A stretch of 64,000 bases of DNA from Oceanimonas pelagia (GCF_030849025.1 NZ_CP118224.1:2092001-2156000), one strand, 5' to 3'; positions 20,170-30,552 are shown, counted from the stretch's first letter. Notes: a model not told the origin generated them from the sequence alone. Translations and numbers: made by a program.

Positions 20170-20505
20170 TTAATTGGGTACGTCACCGCCGTTACTGACC
20201 GGCACGTCGCCCTGAACAGGAGCTTCAACCACTTCGGGAGCCGACAGGTCTTCCCACTCACTGCTCTGCTTGGTGCTATGGGTAGAAAGGTTGCCCAGCA
20301 CCAGGCTTACTACAAAGAATCCAGCTGCCAACAGCGTAGTGGTCTTGGTCAGGAAATTACCCGATCCGCTGGATCCGAATACCGTATTGGATGCACCCGC
20401 ACCGAAGGAAGCGCCCATGTCTGCGCCCTTTCCTTGCTGTATCAGCACCAGGCCAATCAGGGCCAGCGCTATCAGCAGGTACACCACCAAAAGAATTTCG
20501 TACAT
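20170..20505 (-). CDS. secG: Protein-export membrane protein SecG
   Basis: SecG is the small accessory subunit of the SecYEG translocon in the inner membrane. The 111-residue product has two hydrophobic segments at about residues 3-22 and 55-75. Between them lies the conserved GKGADMGASFGAGAS..FGSSG stretch, and a polar acidic tail follows. The start MYEILLVVYLL matches the family. The tRNA-Leu gene follows directly on the same strand. Confidence 0.97.
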   Translation of the reverse strand: MYEILLVVYLLIALALIGLVLIQQGKGADMGASFGAGASNTVFGSSGSGNFLTKTTTLLAAGFFVVSLVLGNLSTHSTKQSSEWEDLSAPEVVEAPVQGDVPVSNGGDVPN

Positions 20506-20565
20506 TATCGCTACCTTTGGTTGGCGCTTGCATCCCGGGGCGGTCTGCCCTTGGGAGCGGGGCTA

Positions 20566-20594
20566 ATACTAGCGACAGCCCCGGTGGGATACAA
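20566..20594 (-). promoter_or_regulatory. Candidate secG-leuU promoter
   Basis: TTGTAT (20594-20589), a 17-base spacer and TAGTAT (20571-20566) lie about 60 bases before the secG ATG. Confidence 0.6.
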
Positions 20595-20665
20595 GCGCAA
20601 TTTTAAAAAAATCGTTCAAGTGCATAAAAAGCCGGCAAAGCGATGATAACACAACCGTTTTTACC

Positions 20666-20722
20666 GTGATGGGTAAGGAGGGAGAGAAATGAAGAGCATT
20701 GCCCCTCACACTTCTCCCTCAC
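20666..20722. repeat. GTGAGG-type repeat between glmM and secG
   Basis: GTGATGGGTAAGGAGGGAGAG is faced by CCCCTCACACTTCTCCCTCAC about 15 bases later, giving an imperfect inverted repeat. It sits just beyond the glmM stop, where no standard terminator is seen, so it may act as the transcript end. Confidence 0.65.
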
Positions 20723-20727
20723 CAAAC

Positions 20728-22056
20728 TCAGGCCGGTATGGCTGCGGCAATATGCTCTGCCAGGTGCCGGACCTGTACCTTGTCGGCGCCTTCCACCATG
20801 ACTCGGATCAGCGGCTCGGTGCCCGACTTTCGCAGCAGCACCCGGCCGTTGCCGGCCAGTTCCGCCTCGGCGGCGGCCACCCGGCGTTGTACTTCCTCAC
20901 TGGCCAGCGGATCGGTACCGGCGGCAAAGCGAACGTTGACCAGCACCTGAGGGAACAGAGTGAGCTCGCTGCGTAACTCGGCCAGGCTGCCCCCCTCACT
21001 CACCAGGGCACGCAATACCTGCAGCGCCGCCACAATGCCGTCTCCTGTGCTGTTGTGATCCAGGCTGATAATGTGGCCGGAGTTTTCCCCGCCCAGCTTC
21101 CAGCCGTGCTCCTTGAGCAGCTCCATCACATAACGGTCACCCACCTTGGCACGCTTGAAGGGAATATCCAGCTGCGCCAGGGCCAGCTCCAGTGCCATGT
21201 TGCTCATCAGGGTGCCGACCACGCCGCCGTTGAGGGTGCCCTTGCGCTGGGCATGGCGGGCGATGATGTAAAGGATTTCATCGCCGTCCACCAGGGCGCC
21301 GGTGTGATCCACCATGGCCAGCCGGTCGCCGTCGCCGTCAAAGGCAATGCCCAGATCGGCGCCGTGCTCCAGCACCGCCGCCTGCAGCGCTGCCGGTGCG
21401 GTGGAGCCCACGGCATCATTGATGTTGAGGCCATTGGGCTGCACCCCGGTACGGATCACCCGGGCACCCAGCTCTTCAAACACCGCCGGTGCTATGTGAT
21501 AGGTGGCGCCGTGAGCACAGTCCAGCACGATGCTCAGGCCGTCGAGGTTGAGATCCGAGGGAAAGGTACTTTTGCAGAATTCGATATAGCGACCGGCGGC
21601 ATCGTTGATGCGGCTGGCCTTGCCCAGCTGATCCGAGGGCACGCAGTCCATGGGCTGATCGAGCATGGCCTCAATGGCCAGCTCCACTTCGTCGGGCAGC
21701 TTGGTGCCGTCGTGAGAGAAGAACTTGATGCCGTTATCGTAGTAGGGATTGTGCGAAGCGCTGATCACAATGCCCGCCTCGGCCCGAAAGGTTCGGGTCA
21801 GGTAGGCGATGGCCGGGGTCGGCATGGGACCGAGCAGCGCCGCCTGCAAACCGGCAGCGGACAGGCCCGCTTCCAGTGCCGACTCCAGCATATAGCCGGA
21901 GATACGGGTATCCTTGCCGATCAGTACCTTTCTGGTGCCGGTTTGCGACAGCACCTTGCCGGCGGCCCAGCCCAGCTTCATCACAAATTCGGGAGTAATG
22001 GGGTATTCACCGACCCGGCCACGGACCCCGTCGGTGCCAAAATATTTTCTGCTCAT
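20728..22056 (-). CDS. glmM: Phosphoglucosamine mutase
   Basis: GlmM converts glucosamine-6-phosphate to glucosamine-1-phosphate for UDP-GlcNAc, peptidoglycan and lipid A. The 442-residue product (E. coli 445) starts [13 protein letters not shown]. The phosphoserine motif ISASHNP gives S101, and the metal loop DGDGDR lies near residue 240. The substrate loop EXSGH appears as GGENSGH, and the phosphate-binding [11 protein letters not shown] is at the C-terminus. Its ATG overlaps the folP stop as ATGA, so it is coupled to folP. Confidence 0.97.
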   Translation of the reverse strand: MSRKYFGTDGVRGRVGEYPITPEFVMKLGWAAGKVLSQTGTRKVLIGKDTRISGYMLESALEAGLSAAGLQAALLGPMPTPAIAYLTRTFRAEAGIVISASHNPYYDNGIKFFSHDGTKLPDEVELAIEAMLDQPMDCVPSDQLGKASRINDAAGRYIEFCKSTFPSDLNLDGLSIVLDCAHGATYHIAPAVFEELGARVIRTGVQPNGLNINDAVGSTAPAALQAAVLEHGADLGIAFDGDGDRLAMVDHTGALVDGDEILYIIARHAQRKGTLNGGVVGTLMSNMALELALAQLDIPFKRAKVGDRYVMELLKEHGWKLGGENSGHIISLDHNSTGDGIVAALQVLRALVSEGGSLAELRSELTLFPQVLVNVRFAAGTDPLASEEVQRRVAAAEAELAGNGRVLLRKSGTEPLIRVMVEGADKVQVRHLAEHIAAAIPA

Positions 22057-22895
22057 GCATTCTGTTCCTGATAGTGTGCCGCCTTGCGCCATACACGCAG
22101 GGCATCGGCCATTTCCTTTACATCGTGTACCCGGACGATCTGAGCGCCCTGGGCCACCGCAAACAGATGGGCCGACAGGGTACCGGCCAGACGCTCGCTG
22201 ACCTCGCGATTCAGCAACTGGCCGATCATCGACTTGCGCGACATGCCCACCAGCAGCGGCAACCCGAGCCGGTGCAACTGCCCTATCCGGCCCAGCAGTT
22301 CGTAATTGTGCTCCAGCGACTTGCCGAAACCGTAGCCCGGATCCAGGCAAATGCGCTCGCGGGCGATGCCCGCCGCCGCACAGACGGCCAGTCGCTCCTC
22401 GAGAAAGTGAGCCACTTCGGCGGTTACATTGTCATAATCCGGTGCCTGTTGCATGGTGCGGGGCTGGCCCTGCATGTGCATCAGGCACACGGCGGCACCG
22501 CTGGCGGCAGCCACATCCAGCGCCCCCGGCTCGCGCAGGGCGCGAATGTCGTTGATCAGATCGGCGCCGGCCCTGACCGCTTCATCCATGACCACCGCCT
22601 TGCTGGTGTCCACCGAAATCCAGCAGTCCAGCTCGGCCCGCAGCCGCTCGATCACCGGCACCACCCGCTCCAGCTCCTGCTGCTCGGCCACCTCATCGGC
22701 ACCGGGACGGGTCGACTCACCGCCCACATCGATAATGGTGGCACCCTCTGCCACCATCTGCAGGGCATGGCGCAGGGCCGCATCCCGGCCGTGATAGCGA
22801 CCGCCATCGGAAAAAGAATCGGGCGTAATATTGAGCACCCCCATCACCTGTGGCGTGGAAAGATCCAGTGTTCTGGATTCGGAAGATAACAACAT
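22053..22895 (-). CDS. folP: Dihydropteroate synthase
   Basis: FolP joins 4-aminobenzoate to the pterin diphosphate in folate synthesis and is the sulfonamide target. The 280-residue product carries [15 protein letters not shown] at about residues 18-32 and GGESTRPGA at 58-66, both substrate-binding loops. I chose the ATG at 22895, which has AGGGA 10 bases upstream; a TTG further upstream is less likely. It follows the ftsH terminator and overlaps glmM by four bases. Confidence 0.97.
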   Translation of the reverse strand: MLLSSESRTLDLSTPQVMGVLNITPDSFSDGGRYHGRDAALRHALQMVAEGATIIDVGGESTRPGADEVAEQQELERVVPVIERLRAELDCWISVDTSKAVVMDEAVRAGADLINDIRALREPGALDVAAASGAAVCLMHMQGQPRTMQQAPDYDNVTAEVAHFLEERLAVCAAAGIARERICLDPGYGFGKSLEHNYELLGRIGQLHRLGLPLLVGMSRKSMIGQLLNREVSERLAGTLSAHLFAVAQGAQIVRVHDVKEMADALRVWRKAAHYQEQNA

Positions 22896-22904
22896 AAACG
22901 GGTG

Positions 22905-22947
22905 TTCCCTAAAAAACAAAAAGCCCCGGTGAGCATAACCGGGGCTT
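22905..22947 (-). terminator. ftsH terminator
   Basis: The stem AAGCCCCGGTT/ACCGGGGCTT is followed by TTTTTGTTTTTT on the minus strand. It lies 17 bases past the ftsH stop and ends 10 bases before the folP start, so folP expression needs read-through or a nearby promoter. Confidence 0.9.
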
Positions 22948-22963
22948 AATTTATCATAAAAAA

Positions 22964-24901
22964 TCAGTTGCTGGTGACGTCACCGGGCTTGTTCAGGTCG
23001 GGCGAAGACGCTTTTTTATCATCGCGTTCTTCCTGCTTGTCACCGGTACCGGCGGTCGGGCCCTGGGGCTTGTCGCCGTGTTCGTCCTTCCAGTCGGCGG
23101 GCGGACGCACGTCCCGGCGCGCCATCAGATCGTCGATCTGGCGGGCGTCGATGGTCTCGTACTTCATCAGCGCGTCCTTCATGGCATGCAGAATATCGAT
23201 GTTATCGGTCAGGATCTGCTTGGCCCGGTTGAAGTTGCGCTCAATCACCTGCTTGACCTCGGCATCGATCAGCTTGGCGGTTTCGTCGGACATGTGCTTG
23301 CTCTTGGCCGCGGTACGCCCCAGGAACACTTCGCCTTCTTCCTCCGCATAGAGCAGCGGCCCCATTTTCTCGGACAGGCCCCACTGGGTCACCATCTTGT
23401 GGGCGATTTCGGTGGCCCGTTCGATGTCGTTGGACGCGCCCGTGGTCACCTTGTCAAAACCGTAGATGATTTCTTCCGCCAGACGGCCGCCGTACAGGCT
23501 GGAGATCATCGACTCAAGATGCTGCTTGCTGTAGCTGAAACGGTCCTGCTCGGGCAGGTACATGGTCACCCCCAGGGCACGGCCACGGGGAATGATGGAT
23601 ACCTTGTATACGGGATCGTGCTCGGGCACCAGACGGCCCACAATGGCGTGGCCGGCCTCATGATAGGCGGTCATTTCCTTTTCGGACTCCGACATCACCA
23701 TGGAGCGGCGTTCGGCCCCCATCATGATCTTGTCTTTCGCCTTTTCAAACTCTTCCATCGATACCAGACGACGGCCGGCACGGGCGGCAAACAGGGCCGC
23801 CTCGTTCACCAGGTTGGCCAGATCGGCACCGCTGAAGCCAGGGGTCCCCCGGGCGATCAGCGCGGGCTCAACGTCATCGCCCAGGGGCACGCGACGCATG
23901 TGCACCTTGAGGATCTGTTCACGGCCACGTACATCGGGCAGACCCACCACCACCTGGCGGTCGAACCGTCCCGGACGCAGCAGCGCCGGGTCGAGTACGT
24001 CGGGACGGTTGGTGGCGGCGATGACGATAACGCCCTCGTTGCCCTCAAAGCCGTCCATTTCCACCAGCATCTGGTTCAGGGTCTGTTCACGCTCGTCGTG
24101 ACCGCCACCCAGGCCGGCACCACGCTGGCGACCGACGGCGTCGATTTCATCGATAAACACGATACAGGGCGCGGACTTCTTGGCCTGCTCGAACATGTCG
24201 CGTACCCGGGAGGCACCCACACCCACGAACATTTCCACAAAGTCGGAGCCGGAAATGGTAAAGAAGGGTACCTTGGCCTCGCCGGCAATGGCCTTGGCCA
24301 GCAGGGTCTTACCGGTACCGGGCGGGCCCACCAGCAGAATACCGGTGGGAATGCGGCCACCCAGCTTCTGGAAGCGGCTGGGGTCACGCAGGTAATCCAC
24401 CAGTTCCTTCACGTCTTCCTTGGCCTCGTCGCAACCGGCCACATCGGCAAAGGTGGTTTTCACCTGGTCTTCGCTCATCAGCCGCGCCCGGCTCTTGCCG
24501 AAGGTCATGGCGCCCTTGCCGCCCCCCCCCTGCATCTGGCGCATGAAGAACACCCAGACGCCGATCAACAGCAGCATGGGGAACCAGGAAATAAAGATGG
24601 ACGTCAGCAGGCTCGGCTCTTCCGGCTTTTCACCCACCACCCGCACATTATTATTGAGCAGATCGTTGAGCAGCTGAGGGTCTTCGGCAGGCATGATGGT
24701 GGTAAACCGGTCACCGCTGCGCTTGACACCGTTGATGGTCTGGCCGTCCATACGCACTTCGCGGATCTGGCCCTGGGCCACTTCCTGCACAAAGGTGGAA
24801 TAATCCGTCTGGCGGCCGGACGGTTCACCGGGGCTGAAGCTCTGGAATACCGACATCAACACCACGGCTATGACCAACCACAGGATCAAGTTTTTCGCCA
24901 T
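22964..24901 (-). CDS. ftsH: ATP-dependent zinc metalloprotease FtsH
   Basis: FtsH is the membrane-anchored AAA+ protease that degrades sigma-32, LpxC and damaged membrane proteins. In the 645-residue product, transmembrane segments lie at about 5-22 and 98-119. Walker A GPPGTGKT is at 192-199, Walker B IFIDEID-like at about 247-253, and the zinc site HEAGH is at 414-418. The start ATG at 24901 gives the conserved [10 protein letters not shown]; a TTG 9 bases upstream is unlikely. A run of nine G encodes part of the GGGG at residues 125-128. It follows rlmE on the same strand. Confidence 0.97.
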   Translation of the reverse strand: MAKNLILWLVIAVVLMSVFQSFSPGEPSGRQTDYSTFVQEVAQGQIREVRMDGQTINGVKRSGDRFTTIMPAEDPQLLNDLLNNNVRVVGEKPEEPSLLTSIFISWFPMLLLIGVWVFFMRQMQGGGGKGAMTFGKSRARLMSEDQVKTTFADVAGCDEAKEDVKELVDYLRDPSRFQKLGGRIPTGILLVGPPGTGKTLLAKAIAGEAKVPFFTISGSDFVEMFVGVGASRVRDMFEQAKKSAPCIVFIDEIDAVGRQRGAGLGGGHDEREQTLNQMLVEMDGFEGNEGVIVIAATNRPDVLDPALLRPGRFDRQVVVGLPDVRGREQILKVHMRRVPLGDDVEPALIARGTPGFSGADLANLVNEAALFAARAGRRLVSMEEFEKAKDKIMMGAERRSMVMSESEKEMTAYHEAGHAIVGRLVPEHDPVYKVSIIPRGRALGVTMYLPEQDRFSYSKQHLESMISSLYGGRLAEEIIYGFDKVTTGASNDIERATEIAHKMVTQWGLSEKMGPLLYAEEEGEVFLGRTAAKSKHMSDETAKLIDAEVKQVIERNFNRAKQILTDNIDILHAMKDALMKYETIDARQIDDLMARRDVRPPADWKDEHGDKPQGPTAGTGDKQEERDDKKASSPDLNKPGDVTSN

Positions 24902-24954
24902 GTCACTCAAATTACTAACCTCACCGGCTGACAGTTTATGACTGAAACAGGGTA

Positions 24955-25584
24955 CTACAGTTTAAAACCTGTAGCCACAATGTAGACTTCTCGGGAACGG
25001 GGCCGCGACGAGTCGGGTTTTCTTACTTTCACCGTAGCAAAAGACCGGCGCACCTCGGCAAGAAATTCATCAAATCCGGCCCCCTGAAATACCTTGACCA
25101 CAAAACTGCCCCTGGGGGCCAGCACCTGCTTGCACATGTCCAGCGCCAGCTCCACCAGATACATGGCCCTGGGCTGATCCACCTCGGGGGTGCCGCTCAT
25201 GTTGGGCGCCATGTCCGAGAGCAGCACATCCACCTTGTCGTCGCCTACCCGTTCGAGCAGGGCTCCCAGCACCGCCTCTTCACGAAAGTCGCCCTGCAGA
25301 AAGTCGACCCCGGCAATGGGGTCCATGGGCAGAATGTCACAGGCGATGACCTTGCCGCCCTGGCCCACCTGCTCGGTGGCATACTGGCTCCAGCCCCCGG
25401 GTGCGGCGCCCAGGTCGACCACCGTCATGCCGGCCCGCAGCAACTTGTCGCGGCCCTGCAACTCTTCCAGCTTGAATACGGCACGCGAGCGCAGGCCCTT
25501 CTTTTGTGCCTGTTGTACGTATTTGTCGTCAAAATGCTCTTTCAGCCAGCGGGTTGAGCTGGCCGAGCGTTTCTTTTTGCCCAT
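24955..25584 (-). CDS. rlmE: 23S rRNA (uridine-2552-2'-O)-methyltransferase
   Basis: RlmE (FtsJ/RrmJ) methylates U2552 in the A loop of 23S rRNA in the 50S particle. The 209-residue product (E. coli 209) has the SAM-binding block [15 protein letters not shown] and the later [13 protein letters not shown], plus FVVKVFQG carrying a catalytic lysine. It is transcribed divergently from yhbY and is followed by ftsH after about 50 bases, the widespread rlmE-ftsH pair. Confidence 0.97.
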   Translation of the reverse strand: MGKKKRSASSTRWLKEHFDDKYVQQAQKKGLRSRAVFKLEELQGRDKLLRAGMTVVDLGAAPGGWSQYATEQVGQGGKVIACDILPMDPIAGVDFLQGDFREEAVLGALLERVGDDKVDVLLSDMAPNMSGTPEVDQPRAMYLVELALDMCKQVLAPRGSFVVKVFQGAGFDEFLAEVRRSFATVKVRKPDSSRPRSREVYIVATGFKL

Positions 25585-25602
25585 TAATTTGTCGCTCTGC
25601 TA

Positions 25603-25632
25603 TTACCATTAGTGCCTAGATGGGGGTACAAT
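25603..25632 (+). promoter_or_regulatory. Candidate yhbY promoter
   Basis: TTACCA (25603-25608), an 18-base spacer and TACAAT (25627-25632) lie in the 85-base divergent gap between rlmE and yhbY. Confidence 0.5.
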
Positions 25633-25669
25633 GCTCCCCTTTCAACCTGATTAACCGAAGCATTTTGCA

Positions 25670-25966
25670 ATGACCCTGAACAATAAGCAAAGACAATACC
25701 TCAAGGGCCTGGCCCACAGCCTGAAGCCGGTGGTATTGCTTGGCCAGCATGGCCTGACCGAAGGCGTCCTGGCCGAGATTGACCTGGCCCTGAACCACCA
25801 TGAACTGATCAAGGTCAAGGTCGCCGCCGAAGACAGGGACGTGAAAAAACTGATCATGGACGCCATTGTGCGGGAAACCGGTGCGGTCAAGGTGCAGACC
25901 ATTGGTCACATTCTGACGATTTACCGCCAGAGCGAGCAGAGAAAGATCATTCTGCCCCGGGGCTGA
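25670..25966 (+). CDS. yhbY: CRM-domain RNA-binding protein YhbY
   Basis: YhbY is a small ribosome-assembly factor that binds pre-50S particles through a CRM domain. The 98-residue product shows the domain signature KPVVLLGQHGLTEGVL with the GxxG-like loop, then the helix ALNHHELIKVKV and a basic C-terminus. It is divergent to rlmE, which also acts on the 50S subunit, the usual arrangement in gammaproteobacteria. It is probably monocistronic, as a strong hairpin follows its stop. Confidence 0.95.
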   Translation: MTLNNKQRQYLKGLAHSLKPVVLLGQHGLTEGVLAEIDLALNHHELIKVKVAAEDRDVKKLIMDAIVRETGAVKVQTIGHILTIYRQSEQRKIILPRG

Positions 25967-25980
25967 GACAGTGCCCTTTT

Positions 25981-26004
25981 CGCGAAGCCCGCCCGGGCTT
26001 CGCG
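25981..26004 (+). terminator. Hairpin after yhbY
   Basis: A 24-base perfect palindrome (CGCGAAGCCCGC and its complement) lies 15 bases after the yhbY stop. No T-run follows on the plus strand, so it may be a Rho-assisted or processed 3' end rather than a full intrinsic terminator. The CGAAGC arm recurs in the hairpin after purB at 61674-61697. Confidence 0.5.
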
Positions 26005-26100
26005 GCTTCGCCCCTCCCGCCTGATTTTCCTTGCCGCTTTTTACTCCTCACAGGCCGTACAGCGCCTAATCTTATAGGGTCGTTCCCAACTGACGAGCCC

Positions 26101-26700
26101 ATGTCCCATCGCTACCTCAATGATGAAGAGCTGGAAATGCTTGGCGATCTGTTTCGTGAAGAGCATGCCGGCGCCCACAGCACCCTGTCCATCGGCATGG
26201 ATGAGGCCCTGTTTGCCCTGCTAAGCGGCGCCAGTGACCTTGAACTGAAACTGAATCTGCATGGCACCGAATTAAGCTTTCCGGTCACCCTGGCACCTCA
26301 TCAGCCCGGAGGCGAACAAGCGGCCCTGCACGCGCCCCTTATTACCACCCTAGCCGGTAACGCCGGACGCCGCGCCTGGCGGCTGCCCAGCCCGGAAGGA
26401 CTGCAACTGCTGACCCCAAGCGGCCAGCCTGTGGCCGCGGGCATTCGCGATCTTTCCGTCAACGGCATGCGACTGGTGTCGGAGCAATCGCTGTTTGGGG
26501 AAAACACAATCAGACCGGTATTGCTGAAACTGGACGAACATCAGCAGCTGCCGCTGGAGCTGCAGCGGGTCAAGGAGCGCCATGGCAAGCGGCTGTGGGT
26601 AACCACGGTACGATTTGAACTGACCATGGCAGACCGGCTGACCCTGTCGGAGTTCGTGTTTCGCGGTTTTCTGGAAAGGGTAGAGCAGGAGCGGCCCTGA
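26101..26700 (+). CDS. PilZ-domain-like protein, putative c-di-GMP receptor
   Basis: I recognise no named gene. The 199-residue product has RRAWR at residues 90-94 and DLSVNG at 117-122. These fit the RxxxR and (D/N)xSxxG motifs that bind cyclic di-GMP in PilZ domains, and their spacing is normal. Residues 1-85 form an acidic N-terminal part without a recognised domain, possibly a YcgR-N-like or degenerate PilZ region. There is no signal peptide or membrane segment. It stands alone between yhbY and the convergent greA, so the context gives no clue to its target. Confidence 0.65.
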   Translation: MSHRYLNDEELEMLGDLFREEHAGAHSTLSIGMDEALFALLSGASDLELKLNLHGTELSFPVTLAPHQPGGEQAALHAPLITTLAGNAGRRAWRLPSPEGLQLLTPSGQPVAAGIRDLSVNGMRLVSEQSLFGENTIRPVLLKLDEHQQLPLELQRVKERHGKRLWVTTVRFELTMADRLTLSEFVFRGFLERVEQERP

Positions 26701-26718
26701 ACGGCCGCTCGCACAGGA

Positions 26719-27195
26719 TTACAGGTATTCGACCTTCATGATCTCATATTCCACATCACCGGCAGGGGTTTTGACCACGGCCACGTCGTCTTCTTCCTTG
26801 CCGATCAGGCCCCGGGCGATGGGCGAGTTCACCGAAATCAGGTTGGCCTTGATGTCAGATTCGTCGTCGCCCACGATACGATAGGTAATTTCCTGCTCGT
26901 CATCCAGCCGGAACAGGGTCACAGTGGCACCGAAGATCACCTTGCCGTTGTTGGGCATGCGGGTAATGTCGATGATCTGGGCGTTGGACAGCTTGGCTTC
27001 AATCTCCTGAATGCGCCCTTCACAAAACCCCTGCTGCTCACGGGCAGCGTGGTATTCGGCATTTTCCTTCAGGTCACCGTGCTCTCGGGCCTCGGCGATG
27101 GCTTCAATGATCTGGGGGCGGCGCACCGACTTGAGATAGTCCAGCTCTTCACGCAGCTTTTGCGCGCCACGTATGGTCATGGGTGTTTGTTTCAT
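26719..27195 (-). CDS. greA: Transcription elongation factor GreA
   Basis: GreA enters the RNA polymerase secondary channel and stimulates cleavage of backtracked RNA. The 158-residue product has the N-terminal coiled coil with the acidic tip [16 protein letters not shown] and the C-terminal FKBP-like domain ending in [15 protein letters not shown] and KVEYL. The start [12 protein letters not shown] matches the family; the frame extends upstream only through leader. A leader hairpin with a T-rich tail lies 40 bases upstream. Confidence 0.97.
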   Translation of the reverse strand: MKQTPMTIRGAQKLREELDYLKSVRRPQIIEAIAEAREHGDLKENAEYHAAREQQGFCEGRIQEIEAKLSNAQIIDITRMPNNGKVIFGATVTLFRLDDEQEITYRIVGDDESDIKANLISVNSPIARGLIGKEEDDVAVVKTPAGDVEYEIMKVEYL

Positions 27196-27221
27196 AATGG
27201 AAAACCCGTTTCCTTTCGAAC

Positions 27222-27256
27222 AACAGAATAACAAGAGCCCTGCCGGAACAGGGCTC
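27222..27256 (-). promoter_or_regulatory. greA leader terminator, GraL-like
   Basis: The stem GAGCCCTG/CAGGGCTC (27256-27235) is followed by TTGTTATTCTGTTG. It lies within the greA 5' leader, not after a gene, as does the leader terminator in E. coli that yields GraL RNAs. A second small hairpin GGAAA/TTTCC lies between it and the start codon. Confidence 0.6.
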
Positions 27257-27274
27257 AAATCGTTTACGTTTTTA

Positions 27275-27304
27275 TGCGGCTGCGGGTGCGGCTGCAAGTG
27301 CGGC
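27275..27304. repeat. Imperfect TGCGGC hexamer repeat
   Basis: Five imperfect tandem units of TGCGG(C/G)-type occur between dnaJ and the greA leader hairpin. This is low-complexity sequence with no coding support. Confidence 0.5.
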
Positions 27305-27346
27305 CGAAGGCCGGTTTGAAGATGGCTCCAGCCTAATACAGCCGGC

Positions 27347-28480
27347 TCAGCGGGTCAAATCGTCAAAGAAGCGTTTTACCCCTTCAAAAAAACCTTCCGA
27401 CTTGGGCCTGTGCTTCTTGGCCGCCGAGCCGCCACAGGAGACTTCCAGCTCACGCAGCAGCTCTTTCTGCTCCTCGGTCAGGTTGACCGGGGTCTCTATG
27501 TAGACCTTGCACACCAGATCCCCCAGCTGGCCGCTGCGGGCCGAACGCACGCCCTTGCCCTTGAGCCGGAACATGCGACCGGTCTGGGTTTCGGCGGGGA
27601 TCTTGAGCTTGACCCGGCCATCCAGGGTGGGCACTTCCACCTCTCCCCCCAGGGCGGCGGAGGTAAAGCTGATGGGCACCTCGCAGTAGAGGTTGTTGCC
27701 GTCGCGCACAAAAATGTCGTGCTCGCGCACGTGCATCTGTACGTACAGGTCCCCTGCCGGTGCGCCGGCCTCGCCCGCCTCCCCTTCACCGGACAGCCGA
27801 ATGCGATCGCCGGTGTCCACCCCCGCCGGAATTTTCACCGACAGGGTTTTGGTCTTCTGGTAACGGCCCTCACCGTGGCACTTGTTGCACGGGTCGCTGA
27901 CGATCTTGCCCTTGCCGCGACAATGCGGACAGGGCTGTTGCACGGTAAAGAAGCCCTGGCGCATCTGCACCTGGCCATGGCCGTGACAGGTAGGGCAGGT
28001 CTTGGCATGGGTACCGGGTTTGGCACCGCTGCCGTCGCAGACGTCGCAGCTTGCCAGGGTGGGCACCTTGATCTCTTTGGTCACGCCCCTGACCGCTTCC
28101 TCCAGGGTCAGCTCCATGTTGTAGCGCAGATCCGATCCGCGGGCAGAACGCTGCTGCCGGCCCCGTCCGCCGCCGAAGATGTCGCCGAATACGTCACCGA
28201 AAATATCACTGAAGTCGGCACCGCCGCCAAAGCCACCATGACCGCCGTGCTGACCATTGACCGCGTCGTGGCCGAACTGGTCGTAGGCCGCTCGTTTCTG
28301 GGCGTCGGTCAGTACTTCATAGGCCTCGGTGGCTTCCTTGAATTTTTCGGCCGCGTCGGCGTCGTCCTTGTTGCGATCGGGATGGTACTTCATCGCCATT
28401 CGCTTGTAGGCTTTCTTGATTTCGCGCTCGTCGGCTCCCTTGGAGACGCCGAGCACCTCATAGTAATCTCGTTTCGACAT
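27347..28480 (-). CDS. dnaJ: Chaperone protein DnaJ
   Basis: DnaJ is the Hsp40 partner that delivers substrates to DnaK and stimulates its ATPase. The 377-residue product has the J domain with HPD at about residues 33-35, a Gly/Phe-rich linker (about 75-105) and four CxxCxGxG zinc repeats (about 145-205). The C-terminal substrate-binding and dimerisation domains follow. It follows dnaK after 88 bases that contain a strong hairpin, so dnaK:dnaJ ratio may be set there. Confidence 0.98.
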   Translation of the reverse strand: MSKRDYYEVLGVSKGADEREIKKAYKRMAMKYHPDRNKDDADAAEKFKEATEAYEVLTDAQKRAAYDQFGHDAVNGQHGGHGGFGGGADFSDIFGDVFGDIFGGGRGRQQRSARGSDLRYNMELTLEEAVRGVTKEIKVPTLASCDVCDGSGAKPGTHAKTCPTCHGHGQVQMRQGFFTVQQPCPHCRGKGKIVSDPCNKCHGEGRYQKTKTLSVKIPAGVDTGDRIRLSGEGEAGEAGAPAGDLYVQMHVREHDIFVRDGNNLYCEVPISFTSAALGGEVEVPTLDGRVKLKIPAETQTGRMFRLKGKGVRSARSGQLGDLVCKVYIETPVNLTEEQKELLRELEVSCGGSAAKKHRPKSEGFFEGVKRFFDDLTR

Positions 28481-28513
28481 AGCTTGTGTGCTTACCTGCT
28501 GATTAACACAAAG

Positions 28514-28539
28514 GCGGGCGTTGGTAACCCAACGCCCGC
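28514..28539 (-). terminator. Hairpin between dnaK and dnaJ
   Basis: The stem GCGGGCGTTGG/CCAACGCCCGC has a 4-base loop and a short CTTTG tail. It lies 30 bases past the dnaK stop and would give partial termination or protect the dnaK mRNA end. Confidence 0.65.
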
Positions 28540-28568
28540 ACGGTCAGCGTCTGTGCGCCGGGGTGGCC

Positions 28569-30491
28569 TTACTTCTTGTCGTCTTTGACTTCTTCGAACT
28601 CGGCATCCACCACGTCATCGTCGGCCTTCTTGCTGCCGGCGTCCTGGGCACCCGCGTCCTGGGCCTGGGACTGCGCCTTGGCCTGGGCGGCCTCCATCAG
28701 CTTTTGAGACGCTTCCAGCAGCGCCTGCTGCTTGGCTTCGATCTCGGCCTTGTCTTCACCACGAACGGCGGTTTCCAGCGCGCTCAGGGCAGCCTCGATG
28801 GCGCTCTTGTCGTCGGCGGCCAGGGCGTCACCGGCTTCTTCCAGCTGCTTGCGGGTGGCGTGGGCCAGACCGTCGGCCTGGTTGCGGGCCGCCACCAGCT
28901 CCTCGAACTTCTTGTCTTCGGCGGCGTTGGCCTCGGCGGCGCGCACCATGGCTTCGATCTCCTCCTCGCTCAGGCCGGAAGAGGCCTGAATGGTGATCTT
29001 CTGCTCCTTGCCGGTGTCCTTGTCCTTGGCGGACACGTGCAGGATGCCGTCGGCGTCGATGTCGAAGGTAACTTCGATCTGCGGCAGGCCACGGGGCGCC
29101 GGACGAATGCCTTCCAGATTGAACTGGCCCAGCGACTTGTTGTCGGCGGCCCGCTTGCGCTCACCCTGAATGACGTGAATGGTCACGGCTGACTGGTTGT
29201 CTTCGGCGGTGGAGAACACCTGGGACTTCTTGGTCGGAATGGTGGTGTTCTTCTCGATCAGCGCCGTCATCACGCCGCCCATGGTCTCGATGCCCAGCGA
29301 CAGCGGGGTCACGTCGAGCAGCAGCACGTCCTTCTTGTCACCGGACAGCACGGCACCCTGAATGGCGGCACCCACGGCCACGGCTTCATCGGGGTTTACG
29401 TCCTTGCGCGGCTCCTTGCCGAAGAAGTCGCTCACCGCCTTCTGCACCAGCGGCATACGGGTCTGACCGCCCACCAGGATCACATCGTCGATGTCGGACA
29501 CGGACAGGCCGGCATCCTTGAGCGCGGTGCGTACCGGCTCCAGGGACTTCTTGACCATGTCTTCCACCAGTGACTCGAGCTTGGCCCGGGTTACCTTGAT
29601 GTTCAGGTGCTTGGGACCGGAGGCATCGGCGGTGATATAGGGCAGATTCACTTCGGTCTGCTGGGCGGAAGACAGTTCGCACTTGGCCTTCTCGGCGGCT
29701 TCCTTCAGCCGCTGCAGGGCCAGCATGTCGTTGCGCAGATCAAAGTTCTGCTCGCGCTTGAACTCTTCCACCAGGTAGGTGATCAGGCGGTTGTCGAAGT
29801 CTTCACCACCCAGGTGAGTATCACCGTTGGTGGCCAGCACCTCAAAGGTCTTTTCGCCGTCCATGTCATCGATTTCGATGATGGAGATATCGAAGGTACC
29901 GCCACCCAGGTCGTAGACGGCCACCTTGCGGTCACCCTTGGACTTGTTCACACCATAGGCAAAGGCCGCGGCGGTGGGCTCGTTGATGATCCGCTTGACG
30001 TCCAGACCGGCGATGCGGCCGGCATCCTTGGTGGCCTGACGCTGGGCATCGTTGAAGTAGGCCGGCACGGTAATCACGGCTTCGGTCACCGGCTCGCCGA
30101 GGTAGTCTTCGGCGGTCTTTTTCATCTTCTTCAGCACTTCGGCGGAGATCTGCGGCGGCGCCATTTTCTTGTCTTTGGCTTCCACCCAGGCGTCACCGTT
30201 GTCGGCCTTGATAATGCTGAAGGGCATGATCTTGATGTCGCGCTGCACTTCCTCGTCTTCAAAACGACGACCGATCAGGCGCTTGATGGCGAACAGGGTG
30301 TTTTTGGGGTTGGTCACCGCCTGGCGCTTGGCCGGCTGACCTACCAGGGTTTCGCCATCGTCGGTGTAGGCGATGATGGAGGGAGTAGTGCGGGCACCCT
30401 CGGCGTTTTCAATGACCCTGGGAGTATCCCCGTCCAGGATCGCAACGCAGGAGTTGGTGGTACCCAGATCGATGCCGATGATTTTACCCAT
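28569..30491 (-). CDS. dnaK: Chaperone protein DnaK (Hsp70)
   Basis: DnaK is the central Hsp70 chaperone. The 640-residue product begins [17 protein letters not shown] with the phosphate-1 loop. It contains the family signatures [10 protein letters not shown] and [11 protein letters not shown], then the substrate-binding domain and a disordered tail ending in EEVKDDKK. A sigma-32 promoter lies 62-91 bases upstream of the ATG, separate from that of grpE. Order is grpE-dnaK-dnaJ; in E. coli grpE lies elsewhere, next to nadK, as it also does here. Confidence 0.99.
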   Translation of the reverse strand: MGKIIGIDLGTTNSCVAILDGDTPRVIENAEGARTTPSIIAYTDDGETLVGQPAKRQAVTNPKNTLFAIKRLIGRRFEDEEVQRDIKIMPFSIIKADNGDAWVEAKDKKMAPPQISAEVLKKMKKTAEDYLGEPVTEAVITVPAYFNDAQRQATKDAGRIAGLDVKRIINEPTAAAFAYGVNKSKGDRKVAVYDLGGGTFDISIIEIDDMDGEKTFEVLATNGDTHLGGEDFDNRLITYLVEEFKREQNFDLRNDMLALQRLKEAAEKAKCELSSAQQTEVNLPYITADASGPKHLNIKVTRAKLESLVEDMVKKSLEPVRTALKDAGLSVSDIDDVILVGGQTRMPLVQKAVSDFFGKEPRKDVNPDEAVAVGAAIQGAVLSGDKKDVLLLDVTPLSLGIETMGGVMTALIEKNTTIPTKKSQVFSTAEDNQSAVTIHVIQGERKRAADNKSLGQFNLEGIRPAPRGLPQIEVTFDIDADGILHVSAKDKDTGKEQKITIQASSGLSEEEIEAMVRAAEANAAEDKKFEELVAARNQADGLAHATRKQLEEAGDALAADDKSAIEAALSALETAVRGEDKAEIEAKQQALLEASQKLMEAAQAKAQSQAQDAGAQDAGSKKADDDVVDAEFEEVKDDKK

Positions 30492-30552
30492 AGAATCCTC
30501 TCTTGATATTACAAATTCGGTTACGAGCGTTGGTGTATTTCGCTTTAACGTC

